Of a stretch of 64,000 nucleotides of DNA, positions 16,714 through 25,240 are shown one piece after another; within the stretch, counting starts at the first letter, position 1, and every line of letters begins with the position of its first letter. The stretch spans positions 248,001-312,000 of the forward strand of contig CBDIDO010000001.1 of NCBI GenBank assembly GCA_965277735.1, read 5' to 3'. A program made the position numbers and the translations under genes. This stretch comes from RH-AL1 sp965277735 (GTDB lineage: Bacteria; Pseudomonadota; Alphaproteobacteria; Rhizobiales; Beijerinckiaceae). The notes below the pieces were generated by a model. The model ran no database searches, was not told the DNA's origin, and was given only the letters and a program-made list of their open reading frames with translations.

Positions 16714-17763
16714 ATGACGGCGAGTGAGATGGTCCCTACCGTAGTTCTTGATTCCTATTGGCGCTTCGCGGCCGAGCGACAAGCGATCCTATGCTCTCGC
16801 CTCACCGGGAAGCTCGGTCCCTGGACGTTCGACCCCATCCTTCGCGCGTACCGCTTCACGAACGCCTACCGCGTCGCCGATCGTGTAAGCCAGTATCTGA
16901 TCTGCGAGGTTCAGCAACGTATTGATCGCAGTCAAGAGCCGAGCGAAGTCTTCTTTCGAACAATCCTGTTCAAGCTTTTCAACCGCATCAGCACGTGGGA
17001 GACGCTAGAGAATGCCTTAGGACCGCTCGCGTGGGCAACCTTCGACGTTGCCCTCGCAGGGTCCATATTGGACGCGCTTTATGGTGCCGGTACGCGGATC
17101 TACTCCGCCGCGTACATCATGCCCCCACCCAACCTCGGCCATACCCGCAAGCACCGCAACCATCTCGCGCTTCTCGAACGGATGATGGAGGACAGACTTC
17201 CGGATCGGCTGCGCCAGGCACCCTCGCTCGCCGAAGTATACGAGCGGCTCCTGCGCTACACAGGGCTCGGCCCGTTTCTGGCTTTTCAGTACGCCATCGA
17301 CCTGAATTACTCCGACCTGCTCGACTTCGACGAAAACGACTTCGTGGTCGCCGGGCCGGGCGCGCTCGACGGCATCGCCAAATGTTTCGTGAGCACGAGC
17401 GGGCGGTCGGCCGCAGCCGTAATAGAGTGGATGGTCGAGAACCAAGACGCCGAGTTCGCCCGACTGGGACTGACATTCCAACGCCTCGGCGGTCGCCGGC
17501 TGCACCTCATCGACTGTCAGAACCTCTTCTGCGAGATCTCAAAATACGCTCGCGTCGCGCATCCCGACGTTCGAGGCATATCGGGCCGAACGCAGATCAA
17601 GCAAGCCTATCGCATCGATCCGAAGCCGGCGCAGCCAATCGTGCTCCCGCGGCGCTGGATCGCTCAGGTCGCCGAGGTGCCCTTTGAAGCTACGCCACGC
17701 CCGGTACCAGACGGACGCCGCACTCTTAGGTCGACGCTCGCGATCGTCTCAAAACCCGTATAA
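16714..17763 (+). CDS. HMUDK / glutamyl-putrescinyl-thymine pyrophosphorylase-like protein
   Basis: 349 residues from ATG 16714. It matches the helical family first described as 5-hydroxymethyluracil DNA kinase helical domain and later named alpha-glutamyl/putrescinyl thymine pyrophosphorylase: SYWRFAAERQAILCSRL, then RAYRFTNAYRVADRVSQYL and FFRTILFKLFNRISTWE, with later LRYTGLGPFLAFQYAIDLNY. In phages such proteins take part in building hypermodified thymines. It closes the operon 26 bases after the membrane Dcd-like gene. Together with the TS-like gene it is the main evidence for pyrimidine-base chemistry here. Confidence 0.75.
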   Translation: MTASEMVPTVVLDSYWRFAAERQAILCSRLTGKLGPWTFDPILRAYRFTNAYRVADRVSQYLICEVQQRIDRSQEPSEVFFRTILFKLFNRISTWETLENALGPLAWATFDVALAGSILDALYGAGTRIYSAAYIMPPPNLGHTRKHRNHLALLERMMEDRLPDRLRQAPSLAEVYERLLRYTGLGPFLAFQYAIDLNYSDLLDFDENDFVVAGPGALDGIAKCFVSTSGRSAAAVIEWMVENQDAEFARLGLTFQRLGGRRLHLIDCQNLFCEISKYARVAHPDVRGISGRTQIKQAYRIDPKPAQPIVLPRRWIAQVAEVPFEATPRPVPDGRRTLRSTLAIVSKPV

Positions 17764-17935
17764 TGTAAGCTTGGCAAGACGCCCAGATTCTTCGCCCGGC
17801 CGGCGTAGACGGCGACCTCCAGGGACCCGATCAAATGTCCCGCTTGCCCTGAGATCGTTATCCTCAAGCCTATACAGGCTCGCGCGCGGCATCCGCAGCT
17901 TTGACCATAGAGAGGTGGACTTGTTTGAGGATCAA
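17764..17935. other. Convergent intergenic region
   Basis: 172 bases between the end of the nucleotide operon and the end of a convergent XRE gene. No convincing hairpin terminator and no gene were found. Confidence 0.5.
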
Positions 17936-18280
17936 TTATTTCGCCGTTAGTAATACGTTCGCTTGCGCAACAGCGATTTTTAAGTCGCGGTCGCTCAAAT
18001 CTCGTCCGATTTCATGCAGCTGAGCCTCCAATTGAGCCCGCTTTCGCGATTTGCGGGATTGGTGATCCATGCCTTCAAACAAGTCAGTGGCCGAAACACC
18101 AAGGGTCCGGCTGAGTTCGAGGAGGGTGTCGACACTGGGAAGTTGAAGCCCTCTTTCGATGTTCGAAATGCTTTCGGGGGTTCTCTCCACACGATCTGCA
18201 AGATCCTCCTGCGTTAGCTTGCGGTGGAGTCGAGCGGCACGGATCTTCGCACCCAAAGCTGACTTCAACTCTTCGGACAT
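17936..18280 (-). CDS. XRE-family regulator, divergent from an interrupted hydrolase gene
   Basis: 114 residues from ATG 18280. The helix-turn-helix occupies residues 8-65: ALGAKIRAARLHRKLTQEDL, then RTPESISNIERGLQLPSVDT and LLELSRTLGVSATDLF. A basic, charged C-terminal segment (HQSRKSRKRAQLEAQLHEIG) follows. The frame remains open upstream but the region before 18280 holds operators and the divergent gene, so the short start is used. It most likely binds the two CGAAG palindromes just upstream and controls itself and the metallo-beta-lactamase-fold gene that faces away. Confidence 0.85.
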   Translation of the reverse strand: MSEELKSALGAKIRAARLHRKLTQEDLADRVERTPESISNIERGLQLPSVDTLLELSRTLGVSATDLFEGMDHQSRKSRKRAQLEAQLHEIGRDLSDRDLKIAVAQANVLLTAK

Positions 18281-18316
18281 AGGCCGAAGCCTCGCTTGGG
18301 GGAGCGAGGTTGACCA

Positions 18317-18360
18317 CGAAGCCGACTTCGTCGAAAAGTGTTTCAACGAAGCCAACTTCG
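18317..18360. promoter_or_regulatory. Twin palindromic operators between divergent genes
   Basis: CGAAGCCGACTTCG (18317-18330) and CGAAGCCAACTTCG (18347-18360) are near-identical palindromes with arms CGAAG/CTTCG. Their centres are 30 bases apart, close to three helical turns, so bound dimers would lie on one face of the DNA. They sit between the XRE start (18280) and the hydrolase start (about 18371), the usual position for autoregulatory XRE operators. Confidence 0.7.
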
Positions 18361-18370
18361 GAAAATCGCG

Positions 18371-18572
18371 TTGCGTGTCAAAATTCATCGAGGCACGCGA
18401 GAGATCGGAGGTACGTGCGTCGAACTCGAGTGCCGCGGTGCGCGGATCCTCCTCGATCTCGGTCTCCCCCTCGACGGCGATCCGCTTGATACAACCTGTC
18501 ATCCACAAATCGACGGGTTGAGCGGCGACAGCAATCTTCTCGCTTTGATTCTCTCTCATGGTCATGTTGACC
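18371..18572 (+). pseudogene. Metallo-beta-lactamase-fold hydrolase, 5-prime fragment cut by IS66
   Basis: The open frame (TTG start at 18371, reading LRVKIHRGTREIGGTCVELE) has the N-terminus of an MBL-fold hydrolase: RILLDLGLPLDGD and then LLALILSHGHVD, where the zinc motif H-x-H-x-D begins. The IS66 element starts exactly after HGHVD, so the remaining catalytic residues and most of the protein are lost. No 3-prime remainder is present on the other side of the element, so this is not a simple insertion. Confidence 0.75.
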
Positions 18573-18620
18573 GTAAGCCTCCGCCGTGGGCCGTCTTGCG
18601 CGAGGGTGGCTTGGCATAAC

Positions 18621-18654
18621 GCATAGTGAGTATGGCTAGTCATACTCACTATGC
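18621..18654. repeat. Perfect 14-bp inverted repeat over the tnpA start
   Basis: GCATAGTGAGTATG (18621-18634), a 6-base spacer GCTAGT, then CATACTCACTATGC (18641-18654). The arms are perfectly complementary and include the tnpA start codon (18632). Transcripts entering from outside would fold a hairpin hiding the start, or the DNA could be a binding site for a dimeric protein. Confidence 0.8.
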
Positions 18655-19021
18655 CCAGGTCGATCGGCTCGAAGTGGTCGACACGGGACGCCGTCGCCGA
18701 TGGTCGACGGAGGAGAAGCTCAGGATCGTCACGGAGAGCTTTTCCGGTCCCAGGTTGGCGTCGACGATCGCACGCCGGCACGGGATCTCGCCGTCGCTGC
18801 TGTTCACGTGGCGGCGGAGCTTTCGAGCCGGTGTTGCCAAGCAGCCCGAGGCGAAGTTCGTCCCGGCGCTGATCGTGCCCGAGAGCCGCCCCGACGACCT
18901 TCAGCCTTCAGCTACCGGTCGCGTCGAGATCGTCGCTAGGAACGGACGCCGGCTGATCATCGACGCGAGCCTGGACGTCGCGGCGATCGCGCGTCTAATC
19001 GCCGTGGTGGAGCGACGATGA
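18632..19021 (+). CDS. tnpA: IS66 TnpA, transposase-associated helix-turn-helix protein
   Basis: 129 residues. It has the IS66 orf1 layout: RRRWSTEEKLRIVTESF, then IARRHGISPSLLFTWRRSF (helix-turn-helix) and a C-terminal segment VARNGRRLIIDASLDVAAI. The likely start ATG 18632 lies in the left arm of a perfect palindrome; a GTG two codons upstream is an alternative. The stop overlaps tnpB by 4 bases. Confidence 0.9.
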   Translation: MASHTHYAQVDRLEVVDTGRRRRWSTEEKLRIVTESFSGPRLASTIARRHGISPSLLFTWRRSFRAGVAKQPEAKFVPALIVPESRPDDLQPSATGRVEIVARNGRRLIIDASLDVAAIARLIAVVERR

Positions 19022-19365
19022 TCCCGGTCCCGTCGGGCGTGCGTGTTTGGCTGGCGGTCGGCGCGACCGACATGCGGCGCGGCATGAACGGCCTGTCGCT
19101 GCAGGTCCAGGAGGCGCTGCGGCGCGATCCCCATTGCGGCGATCTGTTCGTGTTTCGAGGGCGCCGGGGCGATCTGATCAAGGTCCTGTGGACTGACGCG
19201 CACGGGGTATCGCTCTACGCCAAACGGCTGGAACGTGGACGGTTCATCTGGCCCTCGCCGGCCGACGGCGTCGTCGTGATCAAGCCGGCGCAACTCGCCT
19301 ACCTACTCGAGGGGATAGACTGGAGGCATCCGCAGCATACGTGGCGACCAAAAACGGTCGGATGA
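19018..19365 (+). CDS. tnpB: IS66 TnpB accessory protein
   Basis: 115 residues with the hallmark sequence VWLAVGATDMRRGMNGLSL, then LFVFRGRRGDLIKVLWTD and LYAKRLERGRFIWP. This protein is required for IS66 transposition, though its activity is unknown. It is translationally coupled to tnpA. Confidence 0.95.
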   Translation: MIPVPSGVRVWLAVGATDMRRGMNGLSLQVQEALRRDPHCGDLFVFRGRRGDLIKVLWTDAHGVSLYAKRLERGRFIWPSPADGVVVIKPAQLAYLLEGIDWRHPQHTWRPKTVG

Positions 19366-19449
19366 TCCCAGGCTGCGGTGACGGCATCTCCCTGTGGATG
19401 CCTTTGATATCATCGTCACGGAAGATACGATCCGTGATTCAATGCCGTC

Positions 19450-21093
19450 ATGACGCCATCGGACGCCCGCGAGCCGGATGATATCGAGAGCTTGAAGCGT
19501 CTCCTCGTCGCCGAGCGCGCGGCCCGCTTCGACGCGGAAGCAAAAGCAGCTCTCGCCACCGCCCAGGCGTCCGGCGCCGAAGCGGTGATCGCCCATCTCA
19601 AGCTCGCCATCGAGAAGATGCGCCGCGAGCTCTACGGCAGCCGCTCGGAGCGTGGTCACAAGCTGCTCGACCAGATGGAGTTCGAACTCGAAGACCTCGA
19701 AGCGACGGCGGCAGAGGACGAAGCGGCGGCGGAGATGGCCGCCATGCGTGCCGCCCTGTCGACCCTGATCCCGACGCACCGGCGGCGGTCGGGGCGAAGG
19801 CCGTTTCCCGATCATCTGCCGCGCGAGCGCGTGATCATTCCCGGCCCAAGCTCGTGCCTGTGCTGCGGCTCAAGGCGCCTCGCCAAGCTCGGCGAGGACA
19901 TCACCGAGACGCTCGAGGTCGTGCCCCGCCAGTGGAAGGTGATCCAGCACGTCCGCGAGAAGTTCACCTGCCGGACCTGCGAGAAGATCAGCCAGGCGCC
20001 GGCGCCGTTCCACGTTATCGCCCGCGGTCATGCCGGGCCGAGCCTGCTGGCGATGATCCTCCATGCGAAGTTTGCGCTGCACCAGCCGCTCAATCGCCAG
20101 AGCGAGACCTACGCGCGCGAAGGCATCGACTTGCCACTGTCGACCTTGGCGGACCACGTCGGCACCTGTGCCGCCGTTCTCGCGCCGCTCGCCGAGCTGA
20201 TCCGCACCCACGTGATGGCGGCGGAGCGTATTCATGGCGATGATACGCCGGTGGCGCTGCTGACCAAAGGGAAGACCACCCAGGCCCGCTTGTGGACGTA
20301 TGTTCGCGACGACCACCCATTCGGAGGTGCCGATCCGCCAGCCGCCTTCTATGCCTTCTCGCGCGATCGGAAGGGCGAGCATCCCGAGCGCCATCTCGAG
20401 AGCTACGCCGGGATCCTGCAAGCCGACGCCTACGCTGGGTTCAATGCGCTCTACAAGGCTGAACGCGGGCCCGGGCCGATCACCGAGGCCGCCTGCTGGA
20501 GCCATGCCCGGCGCAAGTTCTTCGTCCTCGCCGACGTCACGAGCAAGGCTCGTTCGCGCAAGCCGGTGATCGTCGCGCCGCTGGCGCTCGAGGCGGTCCG
20601 CCGGTTCGATGCCATCTTCGCGGCGGAGCGTTCCCTCAATGGTTTGCTACCGGACCTTCGGCAAGACGAGCGCCGACGAAGCGTCGCGCCGCTTGTCGAA
20701 GATCTGGAACGCTGGATGCGCGCCGCGCGATGCAAGATGTCCCGCCATTCCGATGTCGCCAAGGCGATGGACTACATGCTGACGCGCTGGCCGGCGTTCT
20801 TGCGCTTCCTCGGCGATGGACGGATCTGCTTGTCGAACAATGCCGCCGAGCGGGCACTACGTGGCATCGCGCTCGGCCGCAAGGCATGGCTGTTCGCCGG
20901 CTCCGAGCGCGGCGGTGAGCGTGCAGCGGTCATCTACTCGCTGATCCAGACCGCTAAGCTCAACGATGTCGATCCGCATGCGTGGCTCGCCGACGTTCTC
21001 GCCCGCATCGCAGATCACAGAAGCACCGATCTCGCCGATCTGCTGCCTTGGAACTGGGCGAACGAGAAGGCATGTCGTAGCTTGGCGGCATGA
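19450..21093 (+). CDS. tnpC: IS66 TnpC transposase
   Basis: 547 residues. It contains the N-terminal leucine-rich segment, the KMRRELYGSRSERGHKLLDQ motif, a zinc-binding CLCCGSRRL with FTCRTCEKI, and the DDE core with MAAERIHGDDTPVALL, ILQADAYAGFNALY and SNNAAERALRGIALGRKAWL. It is full length and uninterrupted. Confidence 0.95.
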   Translation: MTPSDAREPDDIESLKRLLVAERAARFDAEAKAALATAQASGAEAVIAHLKLAIEKMRRELYGSRSERGHKLLDQMEFELEDLEATAAEDEAAAEMAAMRAALSTLIPTHRRRSGRRPFPDHLPRERVIIPGPSSCLCCGSRRLAKLGEDITETLEVVPRQWKVIQHVREKFTCRTCEKISQAPAPFHVIARGHAGPSLLAMILHAKFALHQPLNRQSETYAREGIDLPLSTLADHVGTCAAVLAPLAELIRTHVMAAERIHGDDTPVALLTKGKTTQARLWTYVRDDHPFGGADPPAAFYAFSRDRKGEHPERHLESYAGILQADAYAGFNALYKAERGPGPITEAACWSHARRKFFVLADVTSKARSRKPVIVAPLALEAVRRFDAIFAAERSLNGLLPDLRQDERRRSVAPLVEDLERWMRAARCKMSRHSDVAKAMDYMLTRWPAFLRFLGDGRICLSNNAAERALRGIALGRKAWLFAGSERGGERAAVIYSLIQTAKLNDVDPHAWLADVLARIADHRSTDLADLLPWNWANEKACRSLAA

Positions 21094-21689
21094 CCGCCGA
21101 CACCATCGCCCGCCTCAAGATCACGCTCGACGATGTCGTACCGACTGTCCTCAGACGGATCGAGGTGCCATTCTCCATCCGTCTCGATCGCCTGCATCTT
21201 GCGCTACAGGCCGCAATCGGATGGACCGACAGCCATCTCTATGAGATCCGGGCTCGCGATGTGGGCTGGGGCGTGCCTGATCCAAGCTGGCCCGATGGAC
21301 CCCTCGACGCCCGCAAGGCTCGGCTCGCCGACGTCCTCGAGGACGTCGGCGCGAAGACGCTCGAGTACCTCTACGACTTCGGCGACGGCTGGACCCACAC
21401 GCTAGAGATCGAGTACCTCGCCGACGCCCATCCCGGCCTCGACTATCCCAGGCTCATCGAAGCGAGCGGCCGCTGTCCACCCGAGGATATCGGTGGCCCT
21501 TTCGGCTATGCCGAGTTCCTCGACGCCGTCGCCGACCCGGCTCACGAACGACACGCCGAACTCCTCGAATGGGTGGACCATGACTTCGATCCCGATCGGC
21601 TCGACGCCACCGCGCATCAACGCGCGCTCCAGGTCCTTGCCAAGCGATGGAACAAGACACCTCGGGTCAAAAAAACAAAACCGAACTGA
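21090..21689 (+). CDS. pRiA4b ORF-3-like passenger protein
   Basis: 199 residues starting in the tnpC stop (ATGA overlap). It matches the plasmid pRiA4b ORF-3 family: RLKITLDDVVPTVLRRIEVP, then LQAAIGWTDSHLYEI, YLYDFGDGWTHTLEIE and GRCPPEDIGGPFGYAEFL. The function is unknown; family members are common cargo of IS66-like elements. It belongs to the element, since the right terminus lies 23 bases beyond its stop. Confidence 0.9.
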   Translation: MTADTIARLKITLDDVVPTVLRRIEVPFSIRLDRLHLALQAAIGWTDSHLYEIRARDVGWGVPDPSWPDGPLDARKARLADVLEDVGAKTLEYLYDFGDGWTHTLEIEYLADAHPGLDYPRLIEASGRCPPEDIGGPFGYAEFLDAVADPAHERHAELLEWVDHDFDPDRLDATAHQRALQVLAKRWNKTPRVKKTKPN

Positions 21690-21712
21690 CGCGGTCCTGG
21701 GCGGAGGGATAC

Positions 21713-22588
21713 CTTCATTCGCTATGAGCGATTGGATCTTTGCATCGGCATCGGCCTTGTGCTGCTCGGCGCCATCGCGATGATGGCGTTCAGTGCTCAG
21801 GCCTTCGTCGGCAAGCCCGGCTTCGGCAAGTTCACCGATGCTGCGGGCGTCGCCACTGGCCTGGAAGCCTATGCGGGACGACTTCCCGGCGTGCTTTTCG
21901 CGATCGGCCTTATCGACGCAAGCCTGATCGGTGCCGCAGCGGTGTCCCTAGCAACAGCCTATGCGCTCGGTGACGTCTTCGCGGTCCGCCATTCGCTGCA
22001 TCGACAGGTTACCGACGTGAAGGGCTTCTACGGAGTGTATTGCGCGTTGATCGTGGCGGCGGCAGCTCTCGTCCTGGTTCCAGGCGTTCCGCTTGGTCTG
22101 TTGACGAACGCGGTGCAGACTCTGGCTGGAGTTCTGCTCCGAGCGCGACCGTCTTCCTGCTGCTCCTGTGCAACGACAAGGCGGTGCTCGGACCTTGGGC
22201 CAACGGGCGGGCGTCGAACATCTTCACCGGCGCCGTCATCTGGCTGCTCGTCATGATGTCCGTCATCCTGACGGCATCCGTGATGTTTCCGGAAGCCACG
22301 ACCGAAACGGTCATTGTCCGCATCTTGCAGGGCGGCGGTGCCACAGGTTTCGGCGCAGCAATCATCATGCTGCTGCCGCGGAAACGGCGCCTGCGGCTTG
22401 ATACGGCAAAAAGCGCCTCCCGTTCCAAGGCTGTGCAGCGCGAGAAATGGCGCATACCGCCGCTCGATACTTTGAAGCCGATTGAGCTCAGTCGCGCCAG
22501 CCGCCTTTGGATGCTTGTCCTTCGCGGATACCTTTTGGTTGCAGGCGGTCTCGTCCTCGTGCGGATCGTCATGCTCGCTTGGAGGTAA
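21713..22588 (+). pseudogene. Nramp-type metal transporter, 3-prime remnant with frameshift
   Basis: Only the C-terminal half of an Nramp-like divalent-metal transporter remains. It begins right at the IS66 end, with membrane helices such as LPGVLFAIGLIDASLIGAAA and VYCALIVAAAALVLVP. Near 22140 the frame shifts and the protein goes on as ATVFLLLLCNDKAVLGPW and GAVIWLLVMMSVILTASVM. The N-terminal helices, including the metal-binding DPG-type motif, are absent. It cannot be functional. Confidence 0.75.
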
Positions 22589-22641
22589 TAAACGTCATTA
22601 GTAGGCGGCCTGCAGATCGACAAAATCAGATGAGGCAACGC

Positions 22642-24564
22642 ATGGCGACGGACACGACTGCCGAAAACGTAGGCGACAAGGCCGAGAAGCCGAGGGAGCC
22701 GGATCCTGCGCAGGCCAGGCCGCTGTTCGGGCTCGGCCTCGCCGCGCTCGGGATCGTCTTCGGCGACATCGGGACAAGCCCGCTGTACACCATGAAGACC
22801 GTGCTGTCGGAAACTGATGGCCACGTCGATCGCGCCACGACACTCGGCGTCTTGTCGCTTCTCGTCTGGACCCTCGTCATCGTCTGCGCTGTCAAATACG
22901 TATCCTTTGCCATGCGCATCGATAACGATGGCGAGGGCGGCATTCTTGCGCTCATGTCGCTCATCGGCATCAAACGCGGACATCGCCCCGCGATCGTCGC
23001 CGTCGGCCTGTTCGGCGCCGCGCTGATCTATGGCGACGGGGCCATCACGCCGGCAATCTCCGTACTCTCCGCCCTTGAAGGCCTGCACCTCGTCGTGCCG
23101 CGCTTCGACCCTTATGTGCTTCCCGCTGCAGTCCTCGTCCTATTCGCGCTCTTCGCCGTGCAGCCGCGTGGGACCGGCAGCATAGGCAAAATCTTCGGTC
23201 CCCTGATGCTGACCTGGTTTTTGGTCATCACACTGATGGGTATCTACGGGATCGTTCGGTACCCATCGGTCTTGGCGGGTCTCAGTCCAACTTACGCGAT
23301 CGTCTACCTCGCGCACGGAGGTACGAAGGGCTTCGCTCTGCTCGGCGGCGTGTTTCTCTGCGTAACCGGGGCCGAAGCCCTCTATGCCGACATGGGTCAT
23401 TTCGGCAAACGCCCGATTTGGCTTGCCTGGTTCGCTGTGGTGTTCCCCGCGCTGATCATCAACTACGCCGGACAAGCAGCGATCGTGCTTGCAGGGGCTA
23501 CGATCGAGGACAACATATTCTATCGCCTCTGCCCGTCATTTCTCCTAGTGCCGCTCATCCTACTGGCGACGTTGGCGACCATCATCGCCAGCCAGTCGAT
23601 CATCACGGGTGCGTTCTCGATGACGCGTCAGGCGATCCAGCTTGGATGGATGCCACGCCTCATCATCAAGCAGACGTCGGACGAAGGCTACGGGCAGATT
23701 TACGTCGGATCCGTGAACTGGTTATTGATGATCGTCACGGTCAGTCTGACCCTTGCCTTTCGCAAGTCCGACAATCTGGCATCGGCCTACGGGATTGCGG
23801 TCTCGGCGACGATGCTGATGACGTCAGGACTTCTTTTTATGGCCATGCGAGAGGTCTGGGGATGGTCCATTGCCGCCGCGGGCGCAGTTGCTGCCGTGTT
23901 CCTCATGGTCGACGGCGCGTTCTTTGCCGCGAACCTCATAAAGCTGCTCGACGGAGGCTGGGTGCCGCTCGTGCTCGCCACCCTCGTCTATGTTCTCATG
24001 CGGACGTGGCACAAGGGCATCGAAGCCATCTTCAAGTCGCTGGCGTCGAGTCGGCAAAGCGTCGAGGCTTTCTTCGACAGTCTCGAACGTGATCGTGTCA
24101 TGCGGGTGGAGGGGACCGGCGTGTTCCTGACGCGGACGGGAACGGACACGCCTCCGCTGCTTGCCTGGCACGTCCGGCAGAACCGCTGTCTTTACGCCGA
24201 CGTTATCATGCTGACAGTAGCCACCGATCTCGTCCCGCGCGTCGCCGCGGGAAAGCGCTTCGAAGTCAAGCAGGAGCGGTCGAGAGTTTGGCGTGTCGTT
24301 GCCCACAGCGGCTTCATGGAGCGCTTAGACATCGACGACATTCTTCCGACGCTGAAGGAGAGCGGCTGCAACGTCGATATCGACAGGCTCGTCTACTACG
24401 TCGGCCATGAGACAATTGTCCGAGCGGACCGTGGAAGGCGCTTGTTAGGTGCGGGTACGGAACGAATTTTCGCCTGGATGGAGCGCAATCAGGCTCACCT
24501 CACGGATGTCCTTCGCCTACCTGTCGAGCGCACAGTCGAGATCGGACGGCATGTAGAGCTCTAG
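22642..24564 (+). CDS. kup: Kup potassium uptake protein
   Basis: 640 residues from ATG 22642, with a GAGGC stretch before it; an in-frame ATG also exists at 22630. Signature sequences of the KUP/HAK family are present: LGIVFGDIGTSPLYTMKTVL near the N-terminus, DNDGEGGILALMSLI, LIYGDGAITPAISVLSALEG and a long C-terminal cytoplasmic tail. About 12 membrane helices are expected. It mediates proton-coupled K+ uptake across the inner membrane. The gene is uninterrupted, in contrast with the broken transporters around it. Confidence 0.95.
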   Translation: MATDTTAENVGDKAEKPREPDPAQARPLFGLGLAALGIVFGDIGTSPLYTMKTVLSETDGHVDRATTLGVLSLLVWTLVIVCAVKYVSFAMRIDNDGEGGILALMSLIGIKRGHRPAIVAVGLFGAALIYGDGAITPAISVLSALEGLHLVVPRFDPYVLPAAVLVLFALFAVQPRGTGSIGKIFGPLMLTWFLVITLMGIYGIVRYPSVLAGLSPTYAIVYLAHGGTKGFALLGGVFLCVTGAEALYADMGHFGKRPIWLAWFAVVFPALIINYAGQAAIVLAGATIEDNIFYRLCPSFLLVPLILLATLATIIASQSIITGAFSMTRQAIQLGWMPRLIIKQTSDEGYGQIYVGSVNWLLMIVTVSLTLAFRKSDNLASAYGIAVSATMLMTSGLLFMAMREVWGWSIAAAGAVAAVFLMVDGAFFAANLIKLLDGGWVPLVLATLVYVLMRTWHKGIEAIFKSLASSRQSVEAFFDSLERDRVMRVEGTGVFLTRTGTDTPPLLAWHVRQNRCLYADVIMLTVATDLVPRVAAGKRFEVKQERSRVWRVVAHSGFMERLDIDDILPTLKESGCNVDIDRLVYYVGHETIVRADRGRRLLGAGTERIFAWMERNQAHLTDVLRLPVERTVEIGRHVEL

Positions 24565-24660
24565 GCATGGTCGACCAGCTCCTGGTCTTCGCAGACCACA
24601 TGGGAAGGCGGAGCCGCCGGGAAGAGCACTGCGTTTAATCGTTATGACGGAAATTGATGA

Positions 24661-25194
24661 TCAAGCCAAGGACGGCCGGGGCCGATGATGGATTTGTGGA
24701 GGCTGCTGACGTTCATATCGACGCCGCGGAGTGAGCAGATGCTTGTCATTGCAAGCACTCAAGCGCGCGTCGAGAAAACCAGCCAAACGCTCGGCGTATA
24801 CTTCGCCGAAAGACGCTTCGCCTCGGATGGTGCGCAGCGACAGGTTCATCGCCTTGGCCATGGCGCGACCGGTCCAATGCGTGATGGCCCTCGGGGGCGC
24901 CCGCAAGGTGCGCTCGACGACGGCGTGGACCTTGGCCTGCGGCACTGGCGGACGCGTCTTGTCGCGCAGCACGCCATCGAGACCTTCCTCGGCATAGCGC
25001 TGCTGCCAGCGCCATACCATGGGTCGGCTGACGCCGACCCGCTTGGCGATCTCCAGAACCGGCAAGCGCTCCGCCGCCGCGAGCACGACTTGCGCCCGCT
25101 CAACATGCTTCACGGGGCGGCGGCAATCCTCGATGACATCGCGCGATCCAGCACGATCTCGAGCCGAGAGCAGAAGCGAGACGGTCTGTGCCAT
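24661..25194 (-). pseudogene. IS630-type transposase, N-terminal fragment
   Basis: From 25194 the minus strand encodes the IS630-family N-terminus: ERAQVVLAAAERLPVLEIAK, then RVGVSRPMVWRWQQRYAEEG and THWTGRAMAKAMNLSLRTI. After that point the family sequence stops abruptly (about 24810) and an unrelated tail (GEVYAERLAGFLDARLSACN) follows to the stop. The DDE catalytic domain is missing, so the element is dead. Confidence 0.7.
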
Positions 25195-25240
25195 CTCGCG
25201 AGACTCGCGCGATCAAACCCAGCGTGAATCCTCTGATCGC

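Larger units (their letters stand above)
18573..21712. mobile_element. IS66 family element carrying a pRiA4b ORF-3-like passenger
   Basis: The left end GTAAGCCTCCGCCGTGGGCC and the right end, read inward GTATCCCTCCGCCCAGGACC, form imperfect inverted repeats with the GTA start typical of IS66. Inside are tnpA, tnpB, tnpC and a pRiA4b ORF-3-like gene, all on the plus strand and all intact. No 8-bp duplication is seen (TGTTGACC before, CTTCATTC after), and different genes are broken on each side, so the element marks a recombination or deletion junction. Confidence 0.85.

Noticed and set aside
22009..23088. 359-codon minus-strand frame across the Nramp remnant and kup
   Set aside because: Low-complexity translation antiparallel to kup, whose plus-strand motifs are unmistakable.
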